A stretch of 15,326 nt of DNA from JABSQH01 sp039194665 (GTDB taxonomy: Bacteria; Actinomycetota; Acidimicrobiia; Acidimicrobiales; Ilumatobacteraceae), in assembly GCA_039194665.1 (NCBI GenBank), contig JBCCVW010000105.1:1-15326 (forward strand). The letters run 5' to 3'. The notes under the pieces were generated by a model that was not told the origin of the DNA, searched no databases, and was given only the letters and a program-made list of their open reading frames with translations. A program made the translations under genes and the position numbers. Shown here piece after piece: positions 1-6,766 of the stretch. Every line of letters begins with the position of its first letter. Positions within the stretch are counted from its first letter, which is position 1.

Positions 1-243
1 CAGCGGACCGTCACGTCCGTCGCCGACGAGACCCTCACGTTCGACGCCGTCGTCGATGCGCCTCGGGGCTACGGCGTCAACGTCTCGCCGAGCCAGATCG
101 AACTCGCGCCCGGCGAGTCGGCCACCTTCGACGTGGAAATCACCCCGCAGCGTGTCCAGTCAGGCGTCTGGCAGTTCGGCTCGCTCAGTTGGGTGAGCGG
201 CGACCACGAGGTATTCAGCCCGATTGCTGTCAAGGCCGTCTGA
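1..243 (+). CDS. Subtilisin-like (S8) serine protease, C-terminal fragment
   Basis: The frame is open from the left edge to a TGA at 241-243, so only the last 80 residues are present. The visible part is a beta-sandwich of the fibronectin-III-like type found at the C-terminus of subtilase-family (S8) proteases. Seen in the sequence: 'ELAPGESATFDVEITP' followed by 'GVWQFGSLSWVSG' and 'SPIAV', which is the usual closing pattern of that domain (a hydrophobic strand, Trp-x-Phe-Gly-x-Leu-x-Trp, then Ser-Pro-Ile-Ala-Val). The catalytic Asp/His/Ser domain would lie to the left of the window, so protease activity is inferred from the family and not seen. Such proteins are exported and degrade extracellular protein. 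It converges on the gene at 331-1329. Other Fn3-bearing secreted proteins are possible but less likely. Confidence 0.75.
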   Translation, partial: QRTVTSVADETLTFDAVVDAPRGYGVNVSPSQIELAPGESATFDVEITPQRVQSGVWQFGSLSWVSGDHEVFSPIAVKAV

Positions 244-251
244 GTCCCACC

Positions 252-290
252 GATGCCGCGGGCGCCTGCCCGACCACGCGCTGCGGCATC
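252..290. terminator. GC-rich hairpin between convergent genes
   Basis: GATGCCGC (252-259) and GCGGCATC (283-290) form a perfect 8-bp inverted repeat around a GC-rich interior that can pair further (GGGC with GCCC). It lies just after the stop at 243 and before the stop of the opposing gene at 331, where a bidirectional terminator is expected. There is no T-run on either side, so if it terminates it does not look like a classical intrinsic terminator. Confidence 0.4.
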
Positions 291-330
291 CGGGAAGGCG
301 TTCGTGGCCAGCCGGCGCAGCTCCAGCCGG

Positions 331-1329
331 TCAGATCTCGGTCCAGGTCGACTGTACGCCGACGAATCGAACAGTGCTGTCGACAGCGCCCGAGATGTTG
401 AATGTCACGTGGTACCCCTGCGGAGCGACCCCAACGCTCAGCTCGTCGACGTCGACCTGGTAGCAACCTTCGTCGGATCGATCGGCGGGATCGGAGACGA
501 AGTCGCTCGGCGTGAGGGCGTGGACGGTGACATCGTCGACCCTGGCACCTCCCGTCGTGTCTCGCATGCAGTACTCGAGCGACGCCAGCCGATATGACCC
601 CCCGCCGATGACCGCGGGGCCGACGAGGGGAAGCACGATCGAGCTCGTCAGGCCGCCGCTCGTGATGCGCACGCTGTTCTGAAAGTAGGCGATCGACTTG
701 GGCGGTAGGTCTGGATTGACGAGTGTCGGTCCGAGACCGTGGGTCATCGTGACGGGCCCGACGCCGACCGCCGGTTCGCGGTTGGCGAGTTCTTGCAAAC
801 TGGCATCGGTGAAGTAGCCCACGACGTCGATCACGAGGTGGACCGACCCCCTGAAGTTGTACGCCTTGAGTGTGCCGTCCGGTGCAAGTTGCACGTTCAC
901 GGCGTTGGGAGTCGGCGGAGCACCGGGCGTGACGTTCAGATTGGAAAGGTTCGGCGGCGTCGCAAGATCGCCGCGATAGATGCGTATGTTGGATTGTGCC
1001 GTCGGGTCGACAACGGTCACGTTGGTCGACAAGCCGACGGCATCAGCAGGGAGTGCGAGATCGCCCGTGCACTCGCCCTGGTCGCCGATGGCTTGGATGG
1101 TCATCACCTCGTTTTCCGCCAGCTTCGAGCCGCGAGGTCCGACCTGCGTGTTGGTCCGCGTGTCGGTGAGCCGACAACCCGGCCAGGCGACGTAGGTCGC
1201 ATCGTCATCACCCGGCGCTGCGTCCGCTCGCCATGCCGCTGAGAGCGCCAACGTTGCGATCACCCCCAGCGAGGCGGCGATCACGATGTACGTGATGGTT
1301 CGGACTCGTAACTCGATGACCTGGCCCAT
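331..1329 (-). CDS. Secreted or membrane-anchored beta-rich surface protein, Acidimicrobiia type
   Basis: A 332-residue protein. I take the ATG at 1329 because residues 12-31 after it form a single hydrophobic segment (TITYIVIAASLGVIATLALS) behind basic residues, followed by AWRADAAPG, which looks like a signal-peptidase site. The longer frame upstream is Arg/Pro-rich and overlaps the end of the FUSC gene. Residues about 48-175 carry the pattern CRLTDTR, LPADAVGLSTNVTVVDPT, PNAVNVQLAPDGTLKAYN and HLVIDVVGYF, which I know from repeated extracellular modules of Ilumatobacter-like actinobacteria, in one copy here. Residues 190-332 are a second beta-rich part with no family I recognise. Four cysteines in the exported part (C52, C87 and two later) could form disulfides. 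No enzymatic motif is visible; adhesion or a structural role is a guess. There is no strong ribosome site before the start. Confidence 0.7.
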   Translation of the reverse strand: MGQVIELRVRTITYIVIAASLGVIATLALSAAWRADAAPGDDDATYVAWPGCRLTDTRTNTQVGPRGSKLAENEVMTIQAIGDQGECTGDLALPADAVGLSTNVTVVDPTAQSNIRIYRGDLATPPNLSNLNVTPGAPPTPNAVNVQLAPDGTLKAYNFRGSVHLVIDVVGYFTDASLQELANREPAVGVGPVTMTHGLGPTLVNPDLPPKSIAYFQNSVRITSGGLTSSIVLPLVGPAVIGGGSYRLASLEYCMRDTTGGARVDDVTVHALTPSDFVSDPADRSDEGCYQVDVDELSVGVAPQGYHVTFNISGAVDSTVRFVGVQSTWTEI

Positions 1330-1456
1330 CCGGTCATCTTTGCCGGTCAGCACCAAATCGTTGAGGATGAAACCTGTCCTCCGACATCGACGCACGGCTC
1401 TGCTGGGCGTGCGATGCCGCCCCGCGCAGGTGCGCGGTGCGACTCGCCGTGCGCGC

Positions 1457-3409
1457 TCACTCGGTGGTGGCCACCACCGAGATGGTGCGGCCACGGACTA
1501 CTGCGCACTGTTCGGCGACGGCGTGAGCCGGACGCGGCCACAACGCTGGGACCGGTGCGGAATCGCCATCGCGATCGGCTTCCGACGGATCTTCACTGTC
1601 GGCGAGCATCTCCGCAATGTGAGTCGTGAGCCGTACGGTTTCGTCCCGGGTGACGGCGGCCGCCCGATCGAGTTCGGGCGATTCCACATGAAATCGACGT
1701 CCGAGGTCGAACGTTGCCACACCGAGTGAGTGGATCGCCTCGGCGAGTCTGCGTTCCTCAATCGGTGCCGGACGGCTCCAGTCGGCGCTCGCCTCGCTGA
1801 TACTCATGCGCGCCGCCGCAAGCGACGCAACGGCGTTGCGTCGCGCGGCGTCGACGTCGACATCGGGGGACCGGGGGGACAACGCCGTCCCGGCGAAACT
1901 CGCCGTCGTTCGAAGCGCTGCGGACAACTGCTCGCGGAGATCGTCGCGGGGATGATGTGGCCACACGAAGATCCCCACCGTGAGGCCGATCGCCGCGCCG
2001 ACCACGGTGTCGATCAAGCGCACCTCGGCGATGCTCTCGTAGCCGGCGGTCGACGCGTCGAGGGCGATGATGAGGACGGTGATGAAGATCACGGCAATGC
2101 CGTAGTTGATCGGCATGAGCGCACCGCCGAGCACCCCGACGACGCCGAGGGCGACGTAGTAGACGATCGATCCCTGAGGAACGGTGGCCGCGAACGCGAG
2201 CGCGACCACCACCCCAGCGAGCGTGCCAACCGTGCGCTGCACACCCTTGGTGAGCGTCGCATTCGTGGTCGGCGCAAGCACGATCAGGACGGTCAGCGGG
2301 ATCCACAACGCCCGCTCGAACGGACCCCACAGCGTGAGCGCACCCGCGGCGACCATGGCCAAGACGAAGCGCACAGCGTGGTGTCGTTGTCGTCGAGCCG
2401 GGTGGAGCAGTAGCTGCCCGATGTGGGCGAGGTGTGTCCGGGCGGACGGCTCGTCATGCGACACCGACGGCGGCGGAGACACCAGTGGAGCCGACGCCGA
2501 GCGCGCCAACGCAACGACCTCGCGGGGCGCGCCGGTCGACTCCACGCTCGTCGTCGCCGCATCGAGCGCCGACCATCGCACCGCGAGCGGCTCGGTCGAC
2601 AGTGCGATCTCCGATACGGCGTCGAGCCACTCGGTTGCGCCTGGAATCTCGTCGCAACGACGACCCACCACGTAGATCGCGGAGGCCAGCGCATCGATCG
2701 AAGCGAGCTCGCGACTGGCGTCGTCGTCGGTAGGAGACGATGCCAGCACCTCGTTGGCGAGTACGACGGCACTTCGGACCTCCGCCAATGCGTCGTCGTC
2801 GTCGGGCCGTCGAGTTTGTGATGCAAGCGCGGCCCGCGCGCGGGAGATCGTTGCGGCCGCAGGCGCGCGGGCCCGCAGTGGCCACGGGGCAAGCGCGATC
2901 AGCATCACCCACGCACAGCCGATGGACCCAGCGACGAGCAACGACAGCGGTGACCGAATCGGCAGGTCGCCGTAGGCGAAGACCACTCCGACCACCGCCG
3001 TGATCAGCCCGCCGAAGGCGGGAAGGCGACCGAAGCCGGCGACGAGGGCTGCGAGCATGGCGAGTAGTGCGGTCAGTGCCAGGACCGCACTGTTCCACGA
3101 GGCGACGGCGTGGGCGAGTTGCGCAACCACAATGAACAGCGCCGACATCACCAACATGACCCGAGCTCGGAATGCGTAGGCTCCGCGCGGATCGACGATC
3201 GCCACGTGCAAACCGAACAGCGCCGCGATCAGGCCGCCCGAACCCTCGTCGACGAGATCACCGACGACCAGCGGACCGAGGAGTCCGGCGGCGATCCGCA
3301 AACCGGTCGGCCAGTCCGGGTAGACAGGCGCGATGCGCATCGCATCGCGCAACCAGACCGGGCGTTGCGCCAGCACAGGTCGAGACCATACGTGAGCGCA
3401 GCATGGCAT
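1457..3409 (-). CDS. FUSC family inner-membrane protein
   Basis: A 650-residue protein with the two-block layout of the fusaric-acid-resistance/aromatic-acid-exporter (FUSC) family. A first membrane block spans about residues 35-178 (roughly six hydrophobic segments, including PTGLRIAAGLLGPLVV and ALTALLAMLAALVAG). A charged cytoplasmic region spans about 180-340. A second block spans about 344-484 and holds the family-like QRTVGTLAGVVVALAF and LIDTVVGAAIGLTVGIFVWP. The rest is a soluble tail. Family members are thought to export aromatic or weak-acid compounds or to act in envelope stress; the substrate here is unknown. It starts 41 bp after the amidase stop on the same strand, so the two are probably co-transcribed. 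The start is uncertain: ATG 3409 has no clear Shine-Dalgarno sequence, and ATG 3340 (residue 24) would keep the whole first membrane block. Confidence 0.85.
   Translation of the reverse strand: MPCCAHVWSRPVLAQRPVWLRDAMRIAPVYPDWPTGLRIAAGLLGPLVVGDLVDEGSGGLIAALFGLHVAIVDPRGAYAFRARVMLVMSALFIVVAQLAHAVASWNSAVLALTALLAMLAALVAGFGRLPAFGGLITAVVGVVFAYGDLPIRSPLSLLVAGSIGCAWVMLIALAPWPLRARAPAAATISRARAALASQTRRPDDDDALAEVRSAVVLANEVLASSPTDDDASRELASIDALASAIYVVGRRCDEIPGATEWLDAVSEIALSTEPLAVRWSALDAATTSVESTGAPREVVALARSASAPLVSPPPSVSHDEPSARTHLAHIGQLLLHPARRQRHHAVRFVLAMVAAGALTLWGPFERALWIPLTVLIVLAPTTNATLTKGVQRTVGTLAGVVVALAFAATVPQGSIVYYVALGVVGVLGGALMPINYGIAVIFITVLIIALDASTAGYESIAEVRLIDTVVGAAIGLTVGIFVWPHHPRDDLREQLSAALRTTASFAGTALSPRSPDVDVDAARRNAVASLAAARMSISEASADWSRPAPIEERRLAEAIHSLGVATFDLGRRFHVESPELDRAAAVTRDETVRLTTHIAEMLADSEDPSEADRDGDSAPVPALWPRPAHAVAEQCAVVRGRTISVVATTE
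1460..1481. repeat. 22-bp perfect palindrome at the 3' end of the FUSC gene
   Basis: CTCGGTGGTGG (1460-1470) is followed immediately by its exact reverse complement (1471-1481). It encodes the last residues of the FUSC protein and abuts its stop codon (1457-1459). As RNA it would fold into a hairpin of about 9 bp with a GGCC loop. It could be a terminator stem without a U-tract, an operator for the gene starting at 1329, or chance. Confidence 0.6.
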
Positions 3410-3410
3410 C

Positions 3411-3441
3411 GATCCGCACGATGACGCTCAGGCGTCGGATC
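3411..3441. repeat. Nested inverted repeat between the amidase and FUSC genes
   Basis: GACGC (3423-3427) and GCGTC (3432-3436) flank a TCAG tetraloop, and GATCCG (3411-3416) pairs with CGGATC (3436-3441) outside it, sharing one base. The structure fills most of the 41-bp gap between the amidase stop and the FUSC start. In the mRNA it could reduce FUSC expression relative to the amidase or serve as a processing site. Confidence 0.4.
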
Positions 3442-3450
3442 GCATCCGAG

Positions 3451-4896
3451 TCACCCGCTTCTGAAGTCGGGTACGCGATCGCCGGTGAACATCGGCGGCG
3501 CGATGCGCTCGTAGGCGGCCGCAATGCGGAACGGCGTCAGATCGTCGTACGGTCGTCCGGCGATCTGCATGCTGGTGGGAACGTTCTGGCTCGTCAGGCC
3601 GGTCGGCGCCGCGATCACCGGCACCGTGTACAGAAGGTTGAACAGCGGGGTGAGGATCCAGCCGCTGAGTGAATTCACCTCGGTGCCGTCGACCACGGTG
3701 CGATCCGTGGTGTAGTCGTGATCGGCGGGGATGTGACTCGTCGTTAGCGTGGGCATGACGAGCGCATCGAACCCCTGCGCATACACCCGGTCGTGGATGC
3801 GACGGGTTCCCTCCAACATGTTCTGTTCGAAGGCCAAGGCTTCGGCAGGGCCGAAACCACCTTCGGCTTTCTCGCAGAAGTACCGCGCGTAGGTGGTGAG
3901 TTTGTCGCGATCTCCGATCGATGCCAGCTGGGCGCCCATCGGCCCGAACAGTGCGGCCTCGGCGAATGCCTGACTGATGTCGCTATCGGTGACCTCGAGC
4001 GCGAGGTCGACCTCGCTGACCTCGGCGCCGGCCGCCCGAAGCACGTCGAGTGCAGCCTCGGTGTTCTGTCGCACCTCGGGGTCGACAACGGCCCAACTCT
4101 GGTCGGGGCTGTAGGCGATGCGCACTCCCTCGATCGAGGGTGGGTCGAGCGGGATCTCCACCTTGGGAGCGATCGCCGTCGGTGCGTAGGGGTGCGGCCC
4201 GGAGATCACGTTCTCCATGCGCGCGACGTCGGTCAGCGTGCGCGCCAGCGGACCAGCCGATGCGATGTGCAAGAACGGGTCGGTCGTCGTTGGGACCCGA
4301 CCGTACGGCGGCTTGAAGCCGTACAGCCCGTTGAACGCACAGGGAATGCGGATCGAGCCGCCCATGTCCGACCCGGTTGCCAGGGTGCACATGCCAGCAG
4401 CGAGCGCGGCGCCCGAACCGCCCGACGAACCGCCGACCGCGTAGCGCAGATTCCACGGGTTGCGGGTGACGCCCCACAGCTCCGTCCAGGTGACCGCAGC
4501 GAGATAGAACTCAGGAACGGTTGTCTGAAACGGCATGATCGCTCCAGCGTCGGCAAGTCGCTGCGCGACTGGCTCCGACTCGCTCAGCGTCTCCGTCTCG
4601 CACAGCCGAGAGCCTTGTGTCACGGTCCAACCCTCGAGGCCGTGTTCGTCCTTGACGCCGACGGTGAGACCCTCGAGAGCACGTGCTGTTCCGTTCGCAT
4701 AACGACGCTCAGCGATCCGTGCCGCCTCGAACGCCTGGTCCAGGTAGCGGTGCGTAATGCAGTTGAGTCGATCGTTGACTTCGTCGGCTCGTACCAGCTG
4801 TGCTTCGAGCACCTCGACGGGCGACACCTCACGCGAGGCGAATCGTTGCAGCAGATTCGTGGCGGATGCGTAACACAGTTCGTCGTCAGCTGGCAT
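3451..4896 (-). CDS. Amidase-signature family hydrolase
   Basis: A 481-residue enzyme of the amidase signature family, which hydrolyses C-N amide bonds with a Ser-cisSer-Lys triad. The triad is visible: K82 in LTVGVKDEHG, S157 in GGSSGGSGAALAAG, and nucleophile S181 in DMGGSIRIPCAFNGLYGFKP. The spacings K82-S157 (75) and S157-S181 (24) equal those of fatty-acid amide hydrolase (K142, S217, S241), so the active site looks intact. Length is normal for the family. It lacks the neighbours expected of a GatA subunit and is more likely a stand-alone amidase; the substrate cannot be read from sequence. The start ATG at 4896 is preceded by AAAGG with a 7-nt spacer. No signal peptide is seen, so it is cytoplasmic. 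It is first in a probable unit with the FUSC protein downstream, which suggests hydrolysis of an amide coupled to export of an acidic product. Confidence 0.92.
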   Translation of the reverse strand: MPADDELCYASATNLLQRFASREVSPVEVLEAQLVRADEVNDRLNCITHRYLDQAFEAARIAERRYANGTARALEGLTVGVKDEHGLEGWTVTQGSRLCETETLSESEPVAQRLADAGAIMPFQTTVPEFYLAAVTWTELWGVTRNPWNLRYAVGGSSGGSGAALAAGMCTLATGSDMGGSIRIPCAFNGLYGFKPPYGRVPTTTDPFLHIASAGPLARTLTDVARMENVISGPHPYAPTAIAPKVEIPLDPPSIEGVRIAYSPDQSWAVVDPEVRQNTEAALDVLRAAGAEVSEVDLALEVTDSDISQAFAEAALFGPMGAQLASIGDRDKLTTYARYFCEKAEGGFGPAEALAFEQNMLEGTRRIHDRVYAQGFDALVMPTLTTSHIPADHDYTTDRTVVDGTEVNSLSGWILTPLFNLLYTVPVIAAPTGLTSQNVPTSMQIAGRPYDDLTPFRIAAAYERIAPPMFTGDRVPDFRSG

Positions 4897-5095
4897 TGGT
4901 CGACCTTTCGTGCGGTCTCGTGAGCGGGGCGCGGGACTCGACCACAGTTGACCGCACTCCTGTCTCTACCGCACGACCGTGGAGCGCGTCGACCTGGCGC
5001 TCGTCGCCACACTGCTCATTCTCCGGCCGTGGGTGGCGAACAGCGGCATCGGGGCCAGGGCCAAAATGGCAAACCCGAGGGCCGAGATAGCTGGC
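4897..5095. other. Intergenic region upstream of the amidase gene
   Basis: A 199-bp stretch between the stop of the TetR gene and the start of the amidase gene, both on the minus strand. It must hold the amidase ribosome site, and could hold a promoter if the gene is not read through from the regulator. The 7-mer ACCGCAC occurs at 4951-4957 and 4968-4974 (17 bp apart) and inverted (GTGCGGT) at 4910-4916, so a regulator binding site is possible. I see no convincing -35/-10 pair and no small gene. Confidence 0.3.
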
Positions 5096-5683
5096 TTAGC
5101 GCTGGATGGGTTCGGACATTGGCACCGCGGCGAGCAACCGGCTGAGCGTGCGACGCTGCCGAGCGCGTGTCCAGTGTTGTGGCTCGGCGAGCGAACTGAT
5201 GGCGATTCCGTCGACTGCCGCCATCACCGCGTCGACGTACTCGGCGAGCTCGGATTCTGGCACGCCGTTAGTGGCCAGATTGGTTGTCAGATCGTCACGC
5301 AGGGCTTTCATCCGCGTTCGGTACACCGCTTGCAGGTTCGGTTTGCCGATGCTCAACGCCCAGAACACGTACCACGTCGTCAGCTCGCGTTGACGTTGCT
5401 CGTCGAGTGGCAGGAACTCTGCCAGGATCTGCTCGAGCGTGACGTCGGCGTGCTCGAGCGCTGTACGGCAGCGCGCTGAGGCGTCGGCGGCGGCCTGGTC
5501 GAGTACCGCCTCGATCAGTTGGTCCTTGGAGTCGAACCAGTGATTGATGAGCCCGATGGTGCAGCCCGCTTCGCCAGCGATCTCGCGCATCGACATGGCC
5601 TGCGGGCCCTTGGCGGCGATCAATCGAGCGGTCGCCGCGACGATGCGCGCCCGCTGGGCCTGACCGCTTGCTTTCCGTGGCAC
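5096..5683 (-). CDS. TetR family transcriptional regulator, BetI-like
   Basis: A 195-residue regulator starting at GTG 5683. AAGGAG lies 8 nt before that codon, and the protein begins directly with the basic VPRKASGQAQRARIVAAT, a normal TetR N-terminus; the much longer frame upstream runs through the neighbouring promoter and is rejected. The helix-turn-helix lies at about residues 32-58 (MREIAGEAGCTIGLINHWF then DSKDQLI). 'GLINHWFDSKDQLI' and the ligand-domain 'TTWYVFWALS' are reminiscent of the BetI type. It is divergent from the dioxygenase/AhpD-like operon, and the 32-bp palindrome between them is its likely operator, so it probably represses that operon and itself. The ligand is unknown. 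Its leader is unusual: three copies of a short repeat end at successive potential start codons (see 5684-5737). Confidence 0.88.
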   Translation of the reverse strand: MPRKASGQAQRARIVAATARLIAAKGPQAMSMREIAGEAGCTIGLINHWFDSKDQLIEAVLDQAAADASARCRTALEHADVTLEQILAEFLPLDEQRQRELTTWYVFWALSIGKPNLQAVYRTRMKALRDDLTTNLATNGVPESELAEYVDAVMAAVDGIAISSLAEPQHWTRARQRRTLSRLLAAVPMSEPIQR

Positions 5684-5737
5684 GACAACTTCTCCTTCAT
5701 GACAACTTCTGCTCGACCAAGACAACTTCTGCTTGAC
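5684..5737. repeat. Triple direct repeat over the tetR translation start
   Basis: GACAACTTCT occurs at 5684-5693, 5701-5710 and 5721-5730. Copies two and three match over 16 of 17 bp (5701-5717 and 5721-5737). Read on the minus strand, each copy ends in AGAAGTTGTC and is followed directly by TTG, ATG or GTG; the last is the inferred tetR start. This looks like a duplicated ribosome-site/start region. The middle ATG (5700) opens a 26-residue out-of-frame ORF ending at 5620 that overlaps the tetR start. Confidence 0.75.
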
Positions 5738-5761
5738 GCTGAACCGAGACATGCGTAGCGT
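5733..5761 (+). promoter_or_regulatory. Likely promoter of the dioxygenase/AhpD-like operon
   Basis: TTGACG (5733-5738) is followed after 17 bp by TAGCGT (5756-5761), which fits the TAnnnT form of actinobacterial -10 elements. The predicted transcription start near 5768 lies inside the palindrome at 5759-5790, which is ideal for repression by a bound TetR protein. Confidence 0.45.
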
Positions 5762-5806
5762 ATCATTCGATACGCATATCGATTGATACGTACACGGCGC
5801 GATACG
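5759..5806. promoter_or_regulatory. 32-bp imperfect palindrome, probable operator of the BetI-like TetR
   Basis: Bases 5759-5790 read almost the same on both strands: 28 of 32 positions are identical to the reverse complement (two mismatched pairs of sixteen). It contains nested inverted repeats, CGTATC-ATTC-GATACG (5759-5774) and CGATA-CGCA-TATCG (5768-5781). GATACG recurs at 5769, 5785 and 5801, exactly 16 bp apart each time, so a third half-site lies between the palindrome and the ribosome site at 5815-5820. Its place in the divergent tetR-dioxygenase region and over the predicted start of transcription supports an operator role. Confidence 0.75.
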
Positions 5807-5825
5807 GAGTTCTTGGAGGACGCCG

Positions 5826-6731
5826 ATGACGACCCCGCTGGCACACTTCGACATCACCGATGACCCGCAACGGATCATCGCCCAGATCAACGCCGACGGC
5901 GGGGTGATCGTGGAGAACTTCATCTCTGATGACCTTCGTCGGCAGTTGCTGAGCGAGCTCTCGGCGCACGCTGAGCGCACCGAGGCTGGGAGCGACGGTG
6001 GCGTCGTCAAGCAGAGCTTCTGCGGCGCGCGCACCAAGCGATTCACCGGCTTGGCGCGCCGTTCGCCCGCCTTCGTCAACGTCATCGATCACGATCTGTT
6101 GCACGCGTGGGCGAAGGCTGGCTTCCAGACCGACTATTGGATCAACACCGGCCAGGCCATCTTCATCGGGCCGGGAGAACCGGGGCAGTACCTGCACCGC
6201 GACGTTGGCAACTGGCCGATCGTGCACAGCCTCGGCAAGGACGGCCCAGAGGCAATCCTCAGCATCATGTTGGCCCTCGACGACTTCACCGAAGAGAACG
6301 GTGCGACACGGGTCGTGCCGGGCAGTCATCGCTGGGACGACTTCAACGTGGAAGCCGACGCAGCAGAGACGGTCGGCGCCGTGATGCCCGCCGGATCGGC
6401 CCTGATGTACACCGGCAAGACCATCCATGGCGGTGGGGCCAACACGACCACCGACCAGTGGCGGTTCGGCGTGCACTTCAGCTTCACACTCGGCCAGCTG
6501 ACCCCAGAGGAAGCGCACACCGTGACCGTGCCCTGGGAGATCGCCAAAGACTTTCCCGAACGAGTGCAACACATGCTCGGCTACCACTCGCACCGGACGT
6601 TCCTTCCCGACTGGCCAATCCTGTGGACCTACGACTACCGCAACGTGCGCGACAGCCTCTCGCCGGCGCCGAGCGGCGACTACGAACCGGCGGGTGGGAA
6701 GATGCTTGCACCGATGGGCGTGTCGAGCTGA
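5826..6731 (+). CDS. Phytanoyl-CoA dioxygenase (PhyH) family protein
   Basis: A 301-residue member of the non-haem Fe(II)/2-oxoglutarate oxygenases of the PhyH type, which hydroxylate an unactivated C-H bond with O2 and 2-oxoglutarate. The metal triad is visible: H124 and D126 in QYLHRDVGNWPI and the distal H201 in YTGKTIHGGGAN. R213 in QWRFGVHFSF is the likely 2-oxoglutarate carboxylate ligand. 'VVPGSHRWDD' (163-172) is also typical of the family. The ATG at 5826 has GGAGGA five nucleotides upstream. It is the first gene of a two-gene operon behind a TetR operator; the next gene is the AhpD-like selenoprotein candidate, whose proposed start is 35 bp after this stop. The substrate is unknown; many bacterial PhyH proteins act on secondary metabolites rather than phytanoyl-CoA. 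Confidence 0.9.
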   Translation: MTTPLAHFDITDDPQRIIAQINADGGVIVENFISDDLRRQLLSELSAHAERTEAGSDGGVVKQSFCGARTKRFTGLARRSPAFVNVIDHDLLHAWAKAGFQTDYWINTGQAIFIGPGEPGQYLHRDVGNWPIVHSLGKDGPEAILSIMLALDDFTEENGATRVVPGSHRWDDFNVEADAAETVGAVMPAGSALMYTGKTIHGGGANTTTDQWRFGVHFSFTLGQLTPEEAHTVTVPWEIAKDFPERVQHMLGYHSHRTFLPDWPILWTYDYRNVRDSLSPAPSGDYEPAGGKMLAPMGVSS

Positions 6732-6766
6732 CGCAGCCCGTTCGCCGCGCCACGTCGAACCAGCCT

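Noticed and set aside
1330..1494. An N-terminal extension of the surface protein to 1494
   Set aside because: The segment is Arg/Pro-rich, overlaps the FUSC 3' end, and would bury the signal sequence that begins directly after Met at 1329.
3793..4923. A 376-codon plus-strand frame opposite the amidase
   Set aside because: The minus strand carries the intact amidase catalytic triad; the opposite frame is an antisense artefact.
5684..6085. An extended start of the BetI-like regulator up to 6085
   Set aside because: The extension runs through the promoter, the palindrome and the dioxygenase gene, and the normal TetR N-terminus begins at GTG 5683 behind AAGGAG.
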